Part shown: in pieces, positions 7,811 to 15,801 of the stretch | How the letters are laid out: each line of letters begins with the position of its first letter | Position numbering within the stretch: the first letter of the stretch is position 1 | Assembly: GCA_049323895.1 (NCBI GenBank) | Contig: JBMOKT010000014.1 | Location: forward strand, 1-64,000 | Source of the DNA: JBMOKT01 sp049323895 | GTDB lineage: Bacteria; Bacillota; Peptococcia; Peptococcales; BICA1-8 | Direction: 5' to 3' | Length of the DNA: 64,000 nt | Position numbers and translations under genes: made by a program | Notes under the pieces: model-generated | What the model was told of the DNA's origin: nothing | The model's input: only the letters and a program-made list of their open reading frames with translations | Database searches by the model: none

Positions 7811-8114
7811 TACTTAGAGGAACATGTTGGTAATTTTTGTACAAAAATTACCAAGGTAAAGATAAAGGTAGGCTTATGTTGCATTCTGCATGAAAGGTAA
7901 AGGTTATATCGGAACGGGGACACACCTCTTTTATAGTCAAGCTCCGACCATGAGGTATGTCCCCGAATATACGCAAGTACATTCTCCATTCTCAATTTTC
8001 AATTTTCCATTACTACTTTACCTGTCTCATTATGTTTACCCAGAAGCTTACCTTCGCCTGACGGGAAATATAAACCAATTAGCTTACCTAAAAAAACTTC
8101 ACTCTGAAGTTTTT
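7789..8114. other. Repeat-bearing intergenic gap
   Basis: Holds the terminator above, the second GGGGACAC hairpin (7916-7964), a TTCTCAATTTTCAATTTTCC 7-bp-periodic run (about 7983-8010) and ACCC/AAGCTTACC-type units (8030-8090). The frames here are not preceded by ribosome binding sites. No gene is supported. Confidence 0.65.
7916..7964. repeat. GGGGACAC hairpin repeat, copy 2 (49 bp)
   Basis: GGGGACACACCTC paired with GAGGTATGTCCCC, same length and central sequence as copies 1 and 3. The left flank is only ATATCGGAACG, so most of the host repeat is missing here. Confidence 0.8.
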
Positions 8115-8116
8115 TT
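8090..8116 (-). terminator. Intrinsic terminator of the LCP-like gene
   Basis: AAAAAAACTTCA (8090-8101), CTC loop, TGAAGTTTTTTT (8105-8116): a 12-bp palindrome with A/T runs on both sides, usable from either strand. It begins at the stop codon of the 8115-9149 gene. Confidence 0.85.
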
Positions 8117-9149
8117 ATTGTGTCATTTCGTAGACAACGTTGTGCCAGTCGTAGGGGTCAATTAGCCAATAGGTTTTGCCTGCCATTTCAACTTTTTCTC
8201 CCCACAGTACTGTTTTGTACAGTTGGGAGTGGTTGAGATTGCTGAATACCTTATAAAGATCCCACAAACCGCTAACCCCTATATCTGATTGAACATTGGC
8301 GATAAAGATAGAAATCAGTTTTGGAACCTGAAGGACCATTTTGGGCTGTGCTATTTTCTCCGCCAGGGATTGCAAGATTTCATCATCTTTATCTGAAACG
8401 GGGCGGACAAAAAGATTGGGTATATCTATATTTTCATTTTCTACATACAAGGGTCCTATTAACTCACTTAGTTCTACTAGTCCTTTTTGATCCGCAACCA
8501 TATGATAGGGCAGATCTATTTCCAAACACTGGCTTAATATTTTTTTAAGATTGTTAATACCGTACTGAGAGTATACTTCCCTCAAAGAGAGCATTTGGTT
8601 ATTTACCTTTAATGTTGTTCTGGTGGGCAGAAAGATTCCTGCTGATTTTCTGTTCGCTTTATTAATAGAGTAAACAGAAATCATCTCTAAGTTGCCATCT
8701 GCTACTCCGAGACACAGAATGTTGGTATTATTAGATTGTTTATTGAGGTGTTTGTCTTCCCGTACAATTTTTTCCGTAGATTGAGTAGTCTGACTGCTGT
8801 TTAATTGTGTTTCCTTTTCTGTTTCATTAGAATGCTTTTCTACTTTATCTTTTTCATTTTCTGTATCTTTCGCTTCGGAAGTATTCTCAACTTTCGGTTC
8901 CGAGTTTTCAATTATTTCATTTGGAATTTCTGCAGTATTTTCCCGAGGCGCTTCTGTAGTTTGGTTTTGTTGTTCTTTTCCGCTATTAGAATTGGTATTA
9001 ATATCTTCGGGTATTTCCGAGAGTAAATTCTGCTTTTGGTTCTGCTGATTGCCATTTGGGCTTGCAGTGGCAAACATAAAGGAAAGGGTTATGATAAGGA
9101 TAAAGCTTAGGGACATAGTTACTATAAGCAGGGTTGATTTTCTATTCAA
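8115..9149 (-). CDS. Divergent LCP-like membrane-anchored protein
   Basis: About 344 residues: a membrane segment (about residues 9-32), a long low-complexity linker rich in Glu, Asn, Thr and Ser (about 35-140), then a domain whose order follows LCP proteins: NILCLGVADG, a short SINKANRKSAGIFLP stretch, LREVYSQYGINNLKKILSQ (the family's NAAY-GG-L position) and LVELSELIGPLYVE. The arginine-rich SRTDT/PRDTR and DIGR motifs that bind the lipid pyrophosphate are absent, so it is probably not an active ligase. Start is TTG 9149, 9 bases after GGAG. It lies between the SLH-protease and the flagellar rod genes. A regulatory or scaffolding role in envelope assembly is a guess. Confidence 0.7.
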   Translation of the reverse strand: MNRKSTLLIVTMSLSFILIITLSFMFATASPNGNQQNQKQNLLSEIPEDINTNSNSGKEQQNQTTEAPRENTAEIPNEIIENSEPKVENTSEAKDTENEKDKVEKHSNETEKETQLNSSQTTQSTEKIVREDKHLNKQSNNTNILCLGVADGNLEMISVYSINKANRKSAGIFLPTRTTLKVNNQMLSLREVYSQYGINNLKKILSQCLEIDLPYHMVADQKGLVELSELIGPLYVENENIDIPNLFVRPVSDKDDEILQSLAEKIAQPKMVLQVPKLISIFIANVQSDIGVSGLWDLYKVFSNLNHSQLYKTVLWGEKVEMAGKTYWLIDPYDWHNVVYEMTQ

Positions 9150-9297
9150 AGGTTTCAACTCCAATCAGTGTGATAATTTGAGAGTTTGAGAGTGTGAAAG
9201 TATTAAAGTATTAAAGTTTAAAATACTATTATGGATATTATTGACAAAAAAAGACTTAGACAAACGTAATTGTTTTTGGGGACATATTTATTAGTAA

Positions 9298-9328
9298 GTG
9301 GCTAGTTGTTAGTGGCTAGTTGGCTAGC
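9298..9328. repeat. GTGGCTA heptamer array
   Basis: GTGGCTAGTTGTTAGTGGCT and following TTGGCTAGC, plus orientation, between the rod-binding gene's terminator and the LCP-like gene. Confidence 0.75.
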
Positions 9329-9330
9329 AT

Positions 9331-9360
9331 AAAAAAAGCAACCAGGGGTTACTGGTTGCT
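9331..9360 (-). terminator. Intrinsic terminator after the rod-binding protein gene
   Basis: AGCAACCAG (9337-9345) pairs with CTGGTTGCT (9352-9360). The A-run at 9331-9337 becomes a U-run on the minus-strand transcript, 8 bases after the stop at 9368. Confidence 0.9.
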
Positions 9361-9367
9361 ATATACA

Positions 9368-9766
9368 CTATTTATCTATAGAATTGTCAGGAATATCTGC
9401 CGTTGAGGGTTCATCGTCGTTGGTGGAGGCAAGGTTTTTGGAAAGGTCTTCATATAGGATTTTAGCTAAACCAATGCCGCCGGATTTACTCATCTTGAGG
9501 GCATATTGCTCGTCCAGCATATCCTCAAATATTTTTTCGCCCTGGCTCTTAGGTAAGAGACCCCCTTCGGGGATGGCTGCCCGCATCTGGGATATCATCT
9601 GATGGATAAACAAACTCTCGAATTCCTGGCAGGCATTTATGAGTTTCTCCTTATCCTGAGAGCTTTGGGCTTTTTTTAGTACTTCTGAGAATTTGCTTTC
9701 GGAGTTTTTAAGCCTGCTCTCGTTGATGCTATATGTATTCATCCCTTGAATAGGATCTAGTTTCAT
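9368..9766 (-). CDS. Rod-binding protein (FlgJ N-terminal-domain family)
   Basis: About 132 residues with the rod-binding core at the centre: CQEFESLFIHQMISQMRAAI, GGLLPKSQGEKIFEDMLDEQ, then MSKSGGIGLAKILYEDLSK. The muramidase half found in gammaproteobacterial FlgJ is missing, as usual in Firmicutes. It should help rod assembly through the cell wall. The ATG at 9766 is placed 5 bases after GAGGTG; an upstream in-frame GTG is less likely. It follows flhO and flhP in transcription order, so it completes a late-flagellar group, but a 465-base repeat array separates it from flhP, which raises the question of whether one transcript covers all three. Confidence 0.88.
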   Translation of the reverse strand: MKLDPIQGMNTYSINESRLKNSESKFSEVLKKAQSSQDKEKLINACQEFESLFIHQMISQMRAAIPEGGLLPKSQGEKIFEDMLDEQYALKMSKSGGIGLAKILYEDLSKNLASTNDDEPSTADIPDNSIDK

Positions 9767-9805
9767 TTCTTCACCTCGTTTTCCCACTCATGGGTGAGCT
9801 TGTTA

Positions 9806-10225
9806 GTCTGATGTGCTTCTAGGGTAGATTATGCGTCTGATATTTACTCATTAGTGTAGCTTGTTAGTCTGATATGCTTATATGCTAGATTGAGCGTCTG
9901 ACATGCTTATGGGTGTAGCTTGTTAGTCTGAATTACTAAAGGGTCTAGCTTGAGCGTCTGACACAAGCGTTTTTTGAGCAGACGCAAAATGTTGCCCAGG
10001 AGTATGTCAGACTAGCTATTTTAACCCAGGAGACTGTCAGACGAAAAATATTAACTTCCTGGTATATCAGACTAGCTATTTTAACCCGTAAGTACTGTCA
10101 GACCAAAAATATTCACTATCTGGCAGGTCAGACTAGCTATTTTAACCCGTGAGAATTGTCAGACTAAAAATATTCACTACCTGGTAAGTCAGACCCGTAA
10201 TGTTTACCCTATAGTATGTGTGACC
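9806..10225. repeat. Large inverted array of 30-bp GTCTGA/TCAGAC repeats
   Basis: Left arm: GTCTGA at 9806, 9835, 9867, 9896, 9926 and 9956. Right arm: GCAGAC at 9978, then TCAGAC at 10007, 10037, 10067, 10098, 10128, 10159 and 10189, spaced 30-31. The right arm alternates two unit types, one starting TCAGACTAGCTATTTTAACC (10007, 10067, 10128) and one with AAAAATATT(A/C)AC after the core (10037, 10098, 10159), giving a 60-61-bp higher-order period. The left arm alternates GAGC and GTTA before the core. The switch point is at 9962-9977. The array fills the whole gap between the rod-binding gene and flhP; no gene is supported inside it. Confidence 0.92.
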
Positions 10226-10231
10226 TTAAAT

Positions 10232-11011
10232 TTATCTTCTCAGGTTATTCGTCATTCCCAGGATTTCGTCTGTTGTTTGGATGGTTTTGGTGTTTATCTC
10301 ATAGGCCCGTTGGGCTGTTATCATTTGAACCATTTCTTCTACTACGTTGACATTGGAATTCTCAAGGAAAAATTGCTTTATCATACCAAAGCCTACTTCA
10401 CCGGAAATACCGTCCTGTGCTTCTCCGGAAGCAGAGGTAGGAAGGTATATGCTGCCCCCATTCTTTTCTAAACCTGTTGGGTTATTAAATCTCGCTAAAC
10501 CGATAGTACCTACTTCTGTTGAATCAGACTCTCCGTCAACTAAAGCGAAAATTACTCCTTCTTCCATTTGAATCTCCCTTGTATTATCAGGTATCTGCAG
10601 GGAGCTATTGCTTTCGTCTAATAAACGGAAACCGTCGGAATTAACAATGTAATTCTCATCATCCAGTCGGCATGCACCGTTTCTGGTATATCCTATCGCA
10701 CCGTTAGGCATTTGAACCTTAAAAAAGCCTGCTCCTTCTATGGCTATGTCAAGTTGATTGCCTGTTTGCTGGAGTATACCCTGTTTGAAATCTACCAATG
10801 TTGAGGATAATCTGACACCTGTACCAACTTCTACCTGTACAGGCTTTTCTCGGGTGGCAATCTGCATTTTCTGATATATTAAATCTTGGAAGTTTACTCT
10901 GTTCTTTTTATATCCTGTGGTATTCACGTTTGCAAGATTATTGGCAATTGTATCCAAAAGAAGCTGTTGGGAATTCAAACCTGATCCGGCGGTATATAGG
11001 GATCGTAACAT
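10232..11011 (-). CDS. flhP: Flagellar basal-body rod protein (FlgG/FlhP type)
   Basis: A 259-residue distal-rod protein. The N-terminus MLRSLYTAGSGLNSQQLLLD with NNLANVNTTGYKK is the flagellar basal-body N motif. The centre has LDIAIEGAGFFKVQMPNG and YTRNGACRLD. The C-terminus FFLENSNVNVVEEMVQMITA plus QRAYEINTKTIQTTDEI is the FlgG-type C motif. ATG at 11011 lies 8 bases after GGAGG; the upstream ATG at 11026 is part of the RBS region. It follows flhO in transcription order, as in the B. subtilis mbl-flhO-flhP group, although a 330-base repeat gap lies between. It could also be named flgG. Confidence 0.93.
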   Translation of the reverse strand: MLRSLYTAGSGLNSQQLLLDTIANNLANVNTTGYKKNRVNFQDLIYQKMQIATREKPVQVEVGTGVRLSSTLVDFKQGILQQTGNQLDIAIEGAGFFKVQMPNGAIGYTRNGACRLDDENYIVNSDGFRLLDESNSSLQIPDNTREIQMEEGVIFALVDGESDSTEVGTIGLARFNNPTGLEKNGGSIYLPTSASGEAQDGISGEVGFGMIKQFFLENSNVNVVEEMVQMITAQRAYEINTKTIQTTDEILGMTNNLRR

Positions 11012-11344
11012 GTTATCTACCTCCATTTTATTAGGTTAGTGGCTAGTTGTTAGTGGCTAGTGGCTAGTAAAAAAGCACATTTTAATGTAGCTTAATTGAC
11101 GTGACATCGTGTCATCGTGACATCGACAATAACAAGTTCCCGCGGTCGGTTGGGAACTTAATGGAGGCTTCTGCATTGCAGTCCGGCCTCATAAACTAAA
11201 TCTAAACTAATCGAGTTTAGATTTAGGTAGCTACAGTATCTACAGTGGCTACAGAATTTAAACTTTGTTAGTGTATAATTTTAGTGACACTACTCATTTT
11301 CGATTTTCAATCCTCAATTATCCTTTACCTTCTAAGCCTACGGC
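11012..11344. other. Repeat-bearing gap between flhO and flhP
   Basis: Contains a GTGGCTA heptamer array (11036-11068), GTGACATCGTGTCATCGTGA units (about 11099-11125), 9-mers (11226-11254), a TTTTCAATCCTCAATTATCC run and a stop-codon hairpin (11331-11349). No gene is supported. Confidence 0.7.
11036..11068. repeat. GTGGCTA heptamer array
   Basis: GTGGCTAGTTGTTAGTGGCT plus two more units, 25 bases upstream of the flhP start. Confidence 0.8.
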
Positions 11345-11349
11345 TTAGA
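11331..11349. terminator. 8-bp hairpin containing the flhO stop codon
   Basis: TCTAAGCC (11331-11338), TAC loop, GGCTTAGA (11342-11349). The TAA stop of flhO (11345-11347) is in the right arm. No U-run follows, so termination is uncertain. Confidence 0.5.
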
Positions 11350-12091
11350 CTCGTCCTACTTCGTTGATGACCTTCTCCAAAGTCGAGTCGTAGGCTTGGA
11401 CAACTTTTTGATTTGCTTCATAAGCCCTTAGATTTCTAAGGTACTGAGTCATACCTTCAATAGGATGGGCGTTGGATTGTTCCAGATAACCCTGCAGCAG
11501 TTTCCCTTGTGCTTCAATGGGGGGATTTTCTGAAGTAAATAAGTTGCTCCCTACTTTATCTGGTTCAATCAGGTCTACCATAATCAGGGTATCTACATAT
11601 TCTCCGTCTACGAAAACTCTACCGTCCTCATGAAAGTCTATCAACTCCCCGGTTATTTCTAAGGGGCCATTCTCTGCCATAACCAGAAAACCGTCATCAT
11701 TGGTCAACTGAGCGTTATGACTTAAATCAAAGGAGCCGTTACGGGTATAGAACCTCTCTCCTTCAGCATTTTCTATGACCAAATATCCTTTTCCGTGAAT
11801 TGCCAGGTCCATGTCCCGACCTGTGTTTACTAATTCACCCTGGATATTAAAATAGGTTATTACATCATCTACCTTGACTCCTCTGCCTAAGGTACCAATG
11901 GGAGTTTGGGGGGAGGCTGCAGGTCGTTCATAGTTTATCATACTATTTAGTTTTGCCTGAAAGGATTTAAAAAGAACTTCTTCTTTCTTATAACCGCCGG
12001 TTTTGGAGTTGGTGAGGTTGTTAGTTTCTATTTCGTTTCTGAACATTATAGAGCTCAAACCGGTAGCTGCTGTATATAGTCCTCTGAGCAT
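11345..12091 (-). CDS. flhO: Flagellar basal-body rod protein (FlgF/FlhO type)
   Basis: A 248-residue proximal-rod-type protein. It starts MLRGLYTAATGLSSIMFRNE with NNLTNSKTGGYKKEEVLF, has MDLAIHGKGYLVIENAEG and FYTRNGSFDLS in the centre, and ends LEQSNAHPIEGMTQYLRNLR-AYEANQKVVQAYD. It differs from its neighbour flhP in the N-terminal and central regions, as FlhO differs from FlhP. ATG follows GGAGG by 5 bases. Position right after mbl matches the B. subtilis order. Seven perfect GTGGCTA units sit directly upstream of the RBS. Confidence 0.92.
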   Translation of the reverse strand: MLRGLYTAATGLSSIMFRNEIETNNLTNSKTGGYKKEEVLFKSFQAKLNSMINYERPAASPQTPIGTLGRGVKVDDVITYFNIQGELVNTGRDMDLAIHGKGYLVIENAEGERFYTRNGSFDLSHNAQLTNDDGFLVMAENGPLEITGELIDFHEDGRVFVDGEYVDTLIMVDLIEPDKVGSNLFTSENPPIEAQGKLLQGYLEQSNAHPIEGMTQYLRNLRAYEANQKVVQAYDSTLEKVINEVGRV

Positions 12092-12106
12092 GGAAACCTC
12101 CTTTTT

Positions 12107-12159
<53 letters not shown>

Positions 12160-12320
12160 TCATTATGCCAGTTTGATAGTGTGATAGTTATATTTATATT
12201 AGCATAAACCACTAAAATAGTTCTATGAATATATATCGGTTGGGATTTGTTATTGTTTAGTATAATATTAAAAAAAGTGGCTACAGTGGCTACAGTGGCT
12301 ACAGAAAAATAGCTTTAAAT

Positions 12321-12370
12321 ATTTCGCTTCGCTAGATTAAGATTCTGCACAACAAGTTGTGCTAGATTTA
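12321..12370. repeat. 50-bp dispersed repeat, copy 1
   Basis: Starts ATTTCGCTTCGCTAGATT and contains the palindrome GCACAACAAGTTGTGC, ending AGATTTA. It differs from copy 2 (17878-17927) at only a few bases. Confidence 0.8.
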
Positions 12371-12417
12371 GAGAGCAAAAAGACTCAAAAACAGAGGTCG
12401 CCACGGGATAGAGGAAC

Positions 12418-12466
12418 GGGGACACACCTCTTTAATAGTCAAGCTCTGACCATGAGGAATGTCCCC
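12418..12466. repeat. GGGGACAC hairpin repeat, copy 3 (49 bp)
   Basis: GGGGACACACCTC and GAGGAATGTCCCC arms, flanked by GGTCGCCACGGGATAGAGG and ATACGCGATGACAGGGTTAA-like sequence. Same host repeat as copy 1. Confidence 0.8.
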
Positions 12467-12495
12467 GAATATACGCGATGACAGGGTTAAAAATT

Positions 12496-12525
12496 CTAGC
12501 CACTAGCCACTAACAACTAGCCACT
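12496..12525. repeat. Inverted GTGGCTA heptamer array (TAGCCAC orientation)
   Basis: CTAGCCACTAGCCACTAACA then ACTAGCCACTC, ending at the mbl stop codon. It is the inverse of the array at 12109-12157 on the other side of the same gap. Confidence 0.85.
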
Positions 12526-13553
12526 CACATTACTTTCTTCGTATGTATCTTGCCTTCTTGAAGGATGTCCAGGTTCTGTAAAGCTAAGCCTGTACCTAAT
12601 GCCACGCAGGAGATAGCATCGTCGGGCACTAGGGTGGGCAGACCTGTCCTCTCAGAGAGCAGGGTATCAAGACCATTAAGCAATGCACCGCCTCCAGTCA
12701 TGACAATGCCTTTATTCATGATATCACCGGCTAATTCAGGGGGTGTTTTTTCTAGTACTTCTTTTACTGCACCTATTACTCCGTCTACAGCATCAGCCAG
12801 TGCCTCATAGGCCTCTTCTGCTGTGATGGTTATGGTTTTGGGAAGACCGCTTACTAAGTCCCGGCCACGGACTTCCATCTTATCCCCTACCCGATTGGCG
12901 GGATAGGCTGTACCTATTTCCTTTTTTACTTCTTCGGCAGTACGTTCACCGATCATCAGATTAAACTGCCTGCGCACATACCTGACGATTGCTTCGTCAA
13001 ATTTATCGCCACCGATGCGGATGGATTTACTGCATACTACTCCGCCCAAAGAAAGAACTGCCACATCAGTTGTACCGCCACCGATATCTACTACCATGCT
13101 TCCGCTGGGCTCGGAAATATCTATTCCCGCCCCTAAAGCAGCAGCAACCGGCTCTTCGATTAAGTATGCCTGTTTTGCTCCTGCAGCCACTGCAGCCTGT
13201 TTGACTGCCCGCTCCTCGACACTGGTTACACCGGAAGGTATACAGACCATTACCCTAGGCTTGAAAAACAGCCGTTTCCCGATAGCTTTATCGATAAAGT
13301 ATCTGAGCATCTTCTCAGTTACTTCATAGTCAGCGATAACTCCGTCCCTTAGAGGTCTGATGGCTACAATATTGCCAGGGGTCCTCCCCAGCATCCGCCT
13401 TGCTTCGTCGCCTACGGCTATTATCTGACCGGAGTTTTTGTCCAAGGCAACAACTGAGGGTTCATTTAATACAATTCCCTTTTTCTTTACATAGACAAGC
13501 ACACTGGCTGTACCAAGGTCTATGCCGATGTCTTCACCGAAATTAAAAAACAC
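12525..13553 (-). CDS. mbl: Rod-shape-determining protein, MreB/Mbl family
   Basis: A 342-residue actin homologue that forms membrane-bound filaments guiding lateral wall synthesis. Phosphate-1 loop IGIDLGTASVLVY, connect and phosphate-2 motif MVVDIGGGTTDVAVLSLGG, an adenosine loop with VMTGGGALLNGLD, and a hydrophobic N-terminus (MFFNF) for membrane contact are all visible. Start is GTG 13553, 8 bases after GAGGGGGG. Its place directly after spoIIID and before flhO is the B. subtilis mbl arrangement, which supports Mbl over MreB; no mreC/mreD follow. Confidence 0.95.
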   Translation of the reverse strand: MFFNFGEDIGIDLGTASVLVYVKKKGIVLNEPSVVALDKNSGQIIAVGDEARRMLGRTPGNIVAIRPLRDGVIADYEVTEKMLRYFIDKAIGKRLFFKPRVMVCIPSGVTSVEERAVKQAAVAAGAKQAYLIEEPVAAALGAGIDISEPSGSMVVDIGGGTTDVAVLSLGGVVCSKSIRIGGDKFDEAIVRYVRRQFNLMIGERTAEEVKKEIGTAYPANRVGDKMEVRGRDLVSGLPKTITITAEEAYEALADAVDGVIGAVKEVLEKTPPELAGDIMNKGIVMTGGGALLNGLDTLLSERTGLPTLVPDDAISCVALGTGLALQNLDILQEGKIHTKKVM

Positions 13554-13837
13554 GAAGTAATCCCCCCCTCTAACAGCTTGTCCACATTTAATATGCTGCT
13601 TTTACGCAGTTATAAAGCAATGGAGAAACGCGTGCTATTTAAACCGGACATGCACGCATTTCCTGTTGCAATACATCCAACTTTGGTTATAATTCCCTTG
13701 GAAACTTATTCTACAAGACGGGATGTTTTCCTCTTTTATTTGAAAAGTTAATAAAATTATTTTATTAAGACGACTGCGGAATGTGATAAGTATAAAAATG
13801 AAAAATAGCGTCCACTTTATCAGAATATTAATTCTTT
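13554..13837. other. Gap upstream of mbl
   Basis: 284 bases without a supported gene. It has a GCGTGC...GCACGC inverted repeat (about 13630-13660) and AT-rich stretches suitable for a promoter, but no clear consensus. Few of the window's repeats are seen here, in contrast to most gaps. Confidence 0.4.
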
Positions 13838-14104
13838 TTAAACCGCATCTTCGTCTGTTGGTTCCATATATTTTCTCTTAGTAGCTTCCCCGCCCCTGAG
13901 ATGCCTTTCCGATTTGTTCTTTTCCAATACTTCTCTAACCTGGTTTGCCAGATTCTTATTAATTATTGGCAGTCTTTCGGTCATATCCTTATGTACGGTG
14001 CTCTTGCTTACTCCAAATACTGCTGCAGTCTGCCTTACAGTATGGGCAGACTCCAATATATACTCACAAATCTCCAAAACCCGCTTCCGTATGTATTCTT
14101 GCAT
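13838..14104 (-). CDS. spoIIID: Sporulation transcription factor SpoIIID
   Basis: An 88-residue DNA-binding protein, slightly shorter than B. subtilis SpoIIID. The helix-turn-helix TVRQTAAVFGVSKSTVHKDM is followed by LANQVREVLEKNKSERHLRG with a basic C-terminal helix, as in the family. In the mother cell SpoIIID activates or represses sigma-E genes and leads to sigma-K. ATG follows GGGGAGG by 8 bases. It lies immediately before mbl in transcription order, as in B. subtilis, but an AAA ATPase gene (14267-15616) has come between it and spoIIQ. Confidence 0.96.
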   Translation of the reverse strand: MQEYIRKRVLEICEYILESAHTVRQTAAVFGVSKSTVHKDMTERLPIINKNLANQVREVLEKNKSERHLRGGEATKRKYMEPTDEDAV

Positions 14105-14266
14105 TGTCTGACCTCCCCGTTCATCTCTTCACCTTATGTATATGGGAGGTTATGGGAAAAAATAACTACTTTCTTAAAGACAAGTACAAAATCTTCCTAC
14201 AGGAGAATCTGCATTTGATAAGGATAGATCAAAATGTTATATTTTTATTTCTTTTTATTTGAATAG

Positions 14267-15616
14267 CTAGATCTCCAATTGCTTGAAAGCCATCCCAATC
14301 AGTTTATCTGCATGATCAGCCATAAATAAGGGAATATTCAGAAGGTCATCATCCAGGCGCAGGTTATTCAGCGAAAACCGCACACGAAGTTTGACCTTAT
14401 CACCATATTTTTCTTTGAACTTCTTGAGACTCTTGCTTTCCACATTGGTTTCTGATTTTACCTCCACGGGCAAAATATCGTTTTCTCGCTGGATTAGAAA
14501 GTCAACTTCATACCGTGGATTATCCATCGTCCAATATCTGGGTATGGACTCAAACTGGTTTCTCAGAGCTTGCAGGATGTAATTCTCGCTGAGTGCCCCT
14601 TTAAACTCCACAAAAAGCCGGTTGCCTTCACTGAAGGCAGAAGGCGCTAAGAGGGATAACCGGCGTAACAACCCAACGTCCACCAGATACAGTTTGAAGG
14701 CAGACAAGTCATCATATGCCGAAATCGGCAGCCCCGGCGCACTGCTCCGGTATATCTTATAAGTCAGGTTTGCGTCACAAAGCCACTGCAGCGCGTCCTC
14801 GTATTCTCTCGCCCGGGCTCCTTCCTTAACGACTTTATATATAAATTTCTTGTTCTCCCTGGCCAGTTGCGAAGGTATTGACTTCCATATGAGCGATATC
14901 TTTGGAAAATCCTTGGGATCAGGATGCTTGGCAAAATCCCGTTCATATGCCCCTAGAATATTAGATAGCACCTGTTGCATAAGTTCAACATCCCTGTCTT
15001 CCGTCCAGGATCGGACGGATTCCGGCATTCCACCTGTAACAAAATACATCTTAAGCTTCTCATATAGTGGGTTGAAAAATGCATCAGGAATTGGCTCAAT
15101 CCTCTCTATGCTGTCCATGTAAGATGCAAAGTTGCTATCGCCGTTGGCCATTAAAAACTCAGTAAAGATCATCGGTCCGATTTCTAAAAAGTCCACTTTG
15201 CCAACAGGAAAAGAAGCAGGCTTGGATAATGCAATGCCCAAGAGGGAGCCTGCACAGGCTACATTATAGTGGGGTGTATTTTCACAAAAATATTTCAGTG
15301 TATTTAGAGCATTAGGGCACTCCTGTATCTCATCAAAAACAATGAGTGTATCTTCCGGCTTATCTCGTTTGATGCTTTCACCGCTTGCCATCATCAGGTT
15401 TTGCAGAATGCGTTCCACATCTTTTGTGTTTTCAAAAAACTGCTTATATTCCGGATGTTCGTCAAAGTTAAAATAGGCGATGTTTTTATAATAACGCCTG
15501 GCAAATTCTTTAAGGAGCCAGGTCTTGCCCACCTGCCGGACGCCTTTTAATATAAGCGGTTTACGATGCTTGGAATTTTTCCAGCGCAGCAGCTTTTGCA
15601 TAATCAGTCTTTCCAC
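14267..15616 (-). CDS. AAA ATPase with DUF4143 C-terminal domain
   Basis: A 449-residue P-loop protein. Walker A is GVRQVGKTW (near residue 25-33), Walker B TLIVFDEIQE (about 89-98), with sensor CAGSLLG. The second half has YEVDFLIQRENDILPVEVKS, the nuclease-like DUF4143 signature. GTG at 15616 lies 4 bases after GGAGGTGA. Such genes are scattered in bacterial and archaeal genomes with frequent signs of transfer; their role is unclear (proposed toxin-like, defence or DNA-handling). The gene interrupts the spoIIQ-spoIIID-mbl order and has no functional link to its neighbours, so recent acquisition is likely. No flanking direct repeats were recognised. Confidence 0.9.
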   Translation of the reverse strand: MERLIMQKLLRWKNSKHRKPLILKGVRQVGKTWLLKEFARRYYKNIAYFNFDEHPEYKQFFENTKDVERILQNLMMASGESIKRDKPEDTLIVFDEIQECPNALNTLKYFCENTPHYNVACAGSLLGIALSKPASFPVGKVDFLEIGPMIFTEFLMANGDSNFASYMDSIERIEPIPDAFFNPLYEKLKMYFVTGGMPESVRSWTEDRDVELMQQVLSNILGAYERDFAKHPDPKDFPKISLIWKSIPSQLARENKKFIYKVVKEGARAREYEDALQWLCDANLTYKIYRSSAPGLPISAYDDLSAFKLYLVDVGLLRRLSLLAPSAFSEGNRLFVEFKGALSENYILQALRNQFESIPRYWTMDNPRYEVDFLIQRENDILPVEVKSETNVESKSLKKFKEKYGDKVKLRVRFSLNNLRLDDDLLNIPLFMADHADKLIGMAFKQLEI

Positions 15617-15801
15617 AATATCACCTCCACATTTTTATGCATATTTTGCGTATTAAAATCACATTTTTATATACTATTATAACCATGTTTCCAATATTAG
15701 TCAATTATATCACACTATCTTATATGTTTTAGTATCTACAATCACATTTCTGTGAAAATCAGTGATATACTGCAACAACAGAGAAAAAGAGCAGAAGTTC
15801 T

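Noticed and set aside
9806..10225. CRISPR array
   Set aside because: Period is about 30 bases with no separate spacers: the conserved core is only about 6-20 bases, the rest is also similar between units, the orientation inverts in the middle, and there are no cas genes.
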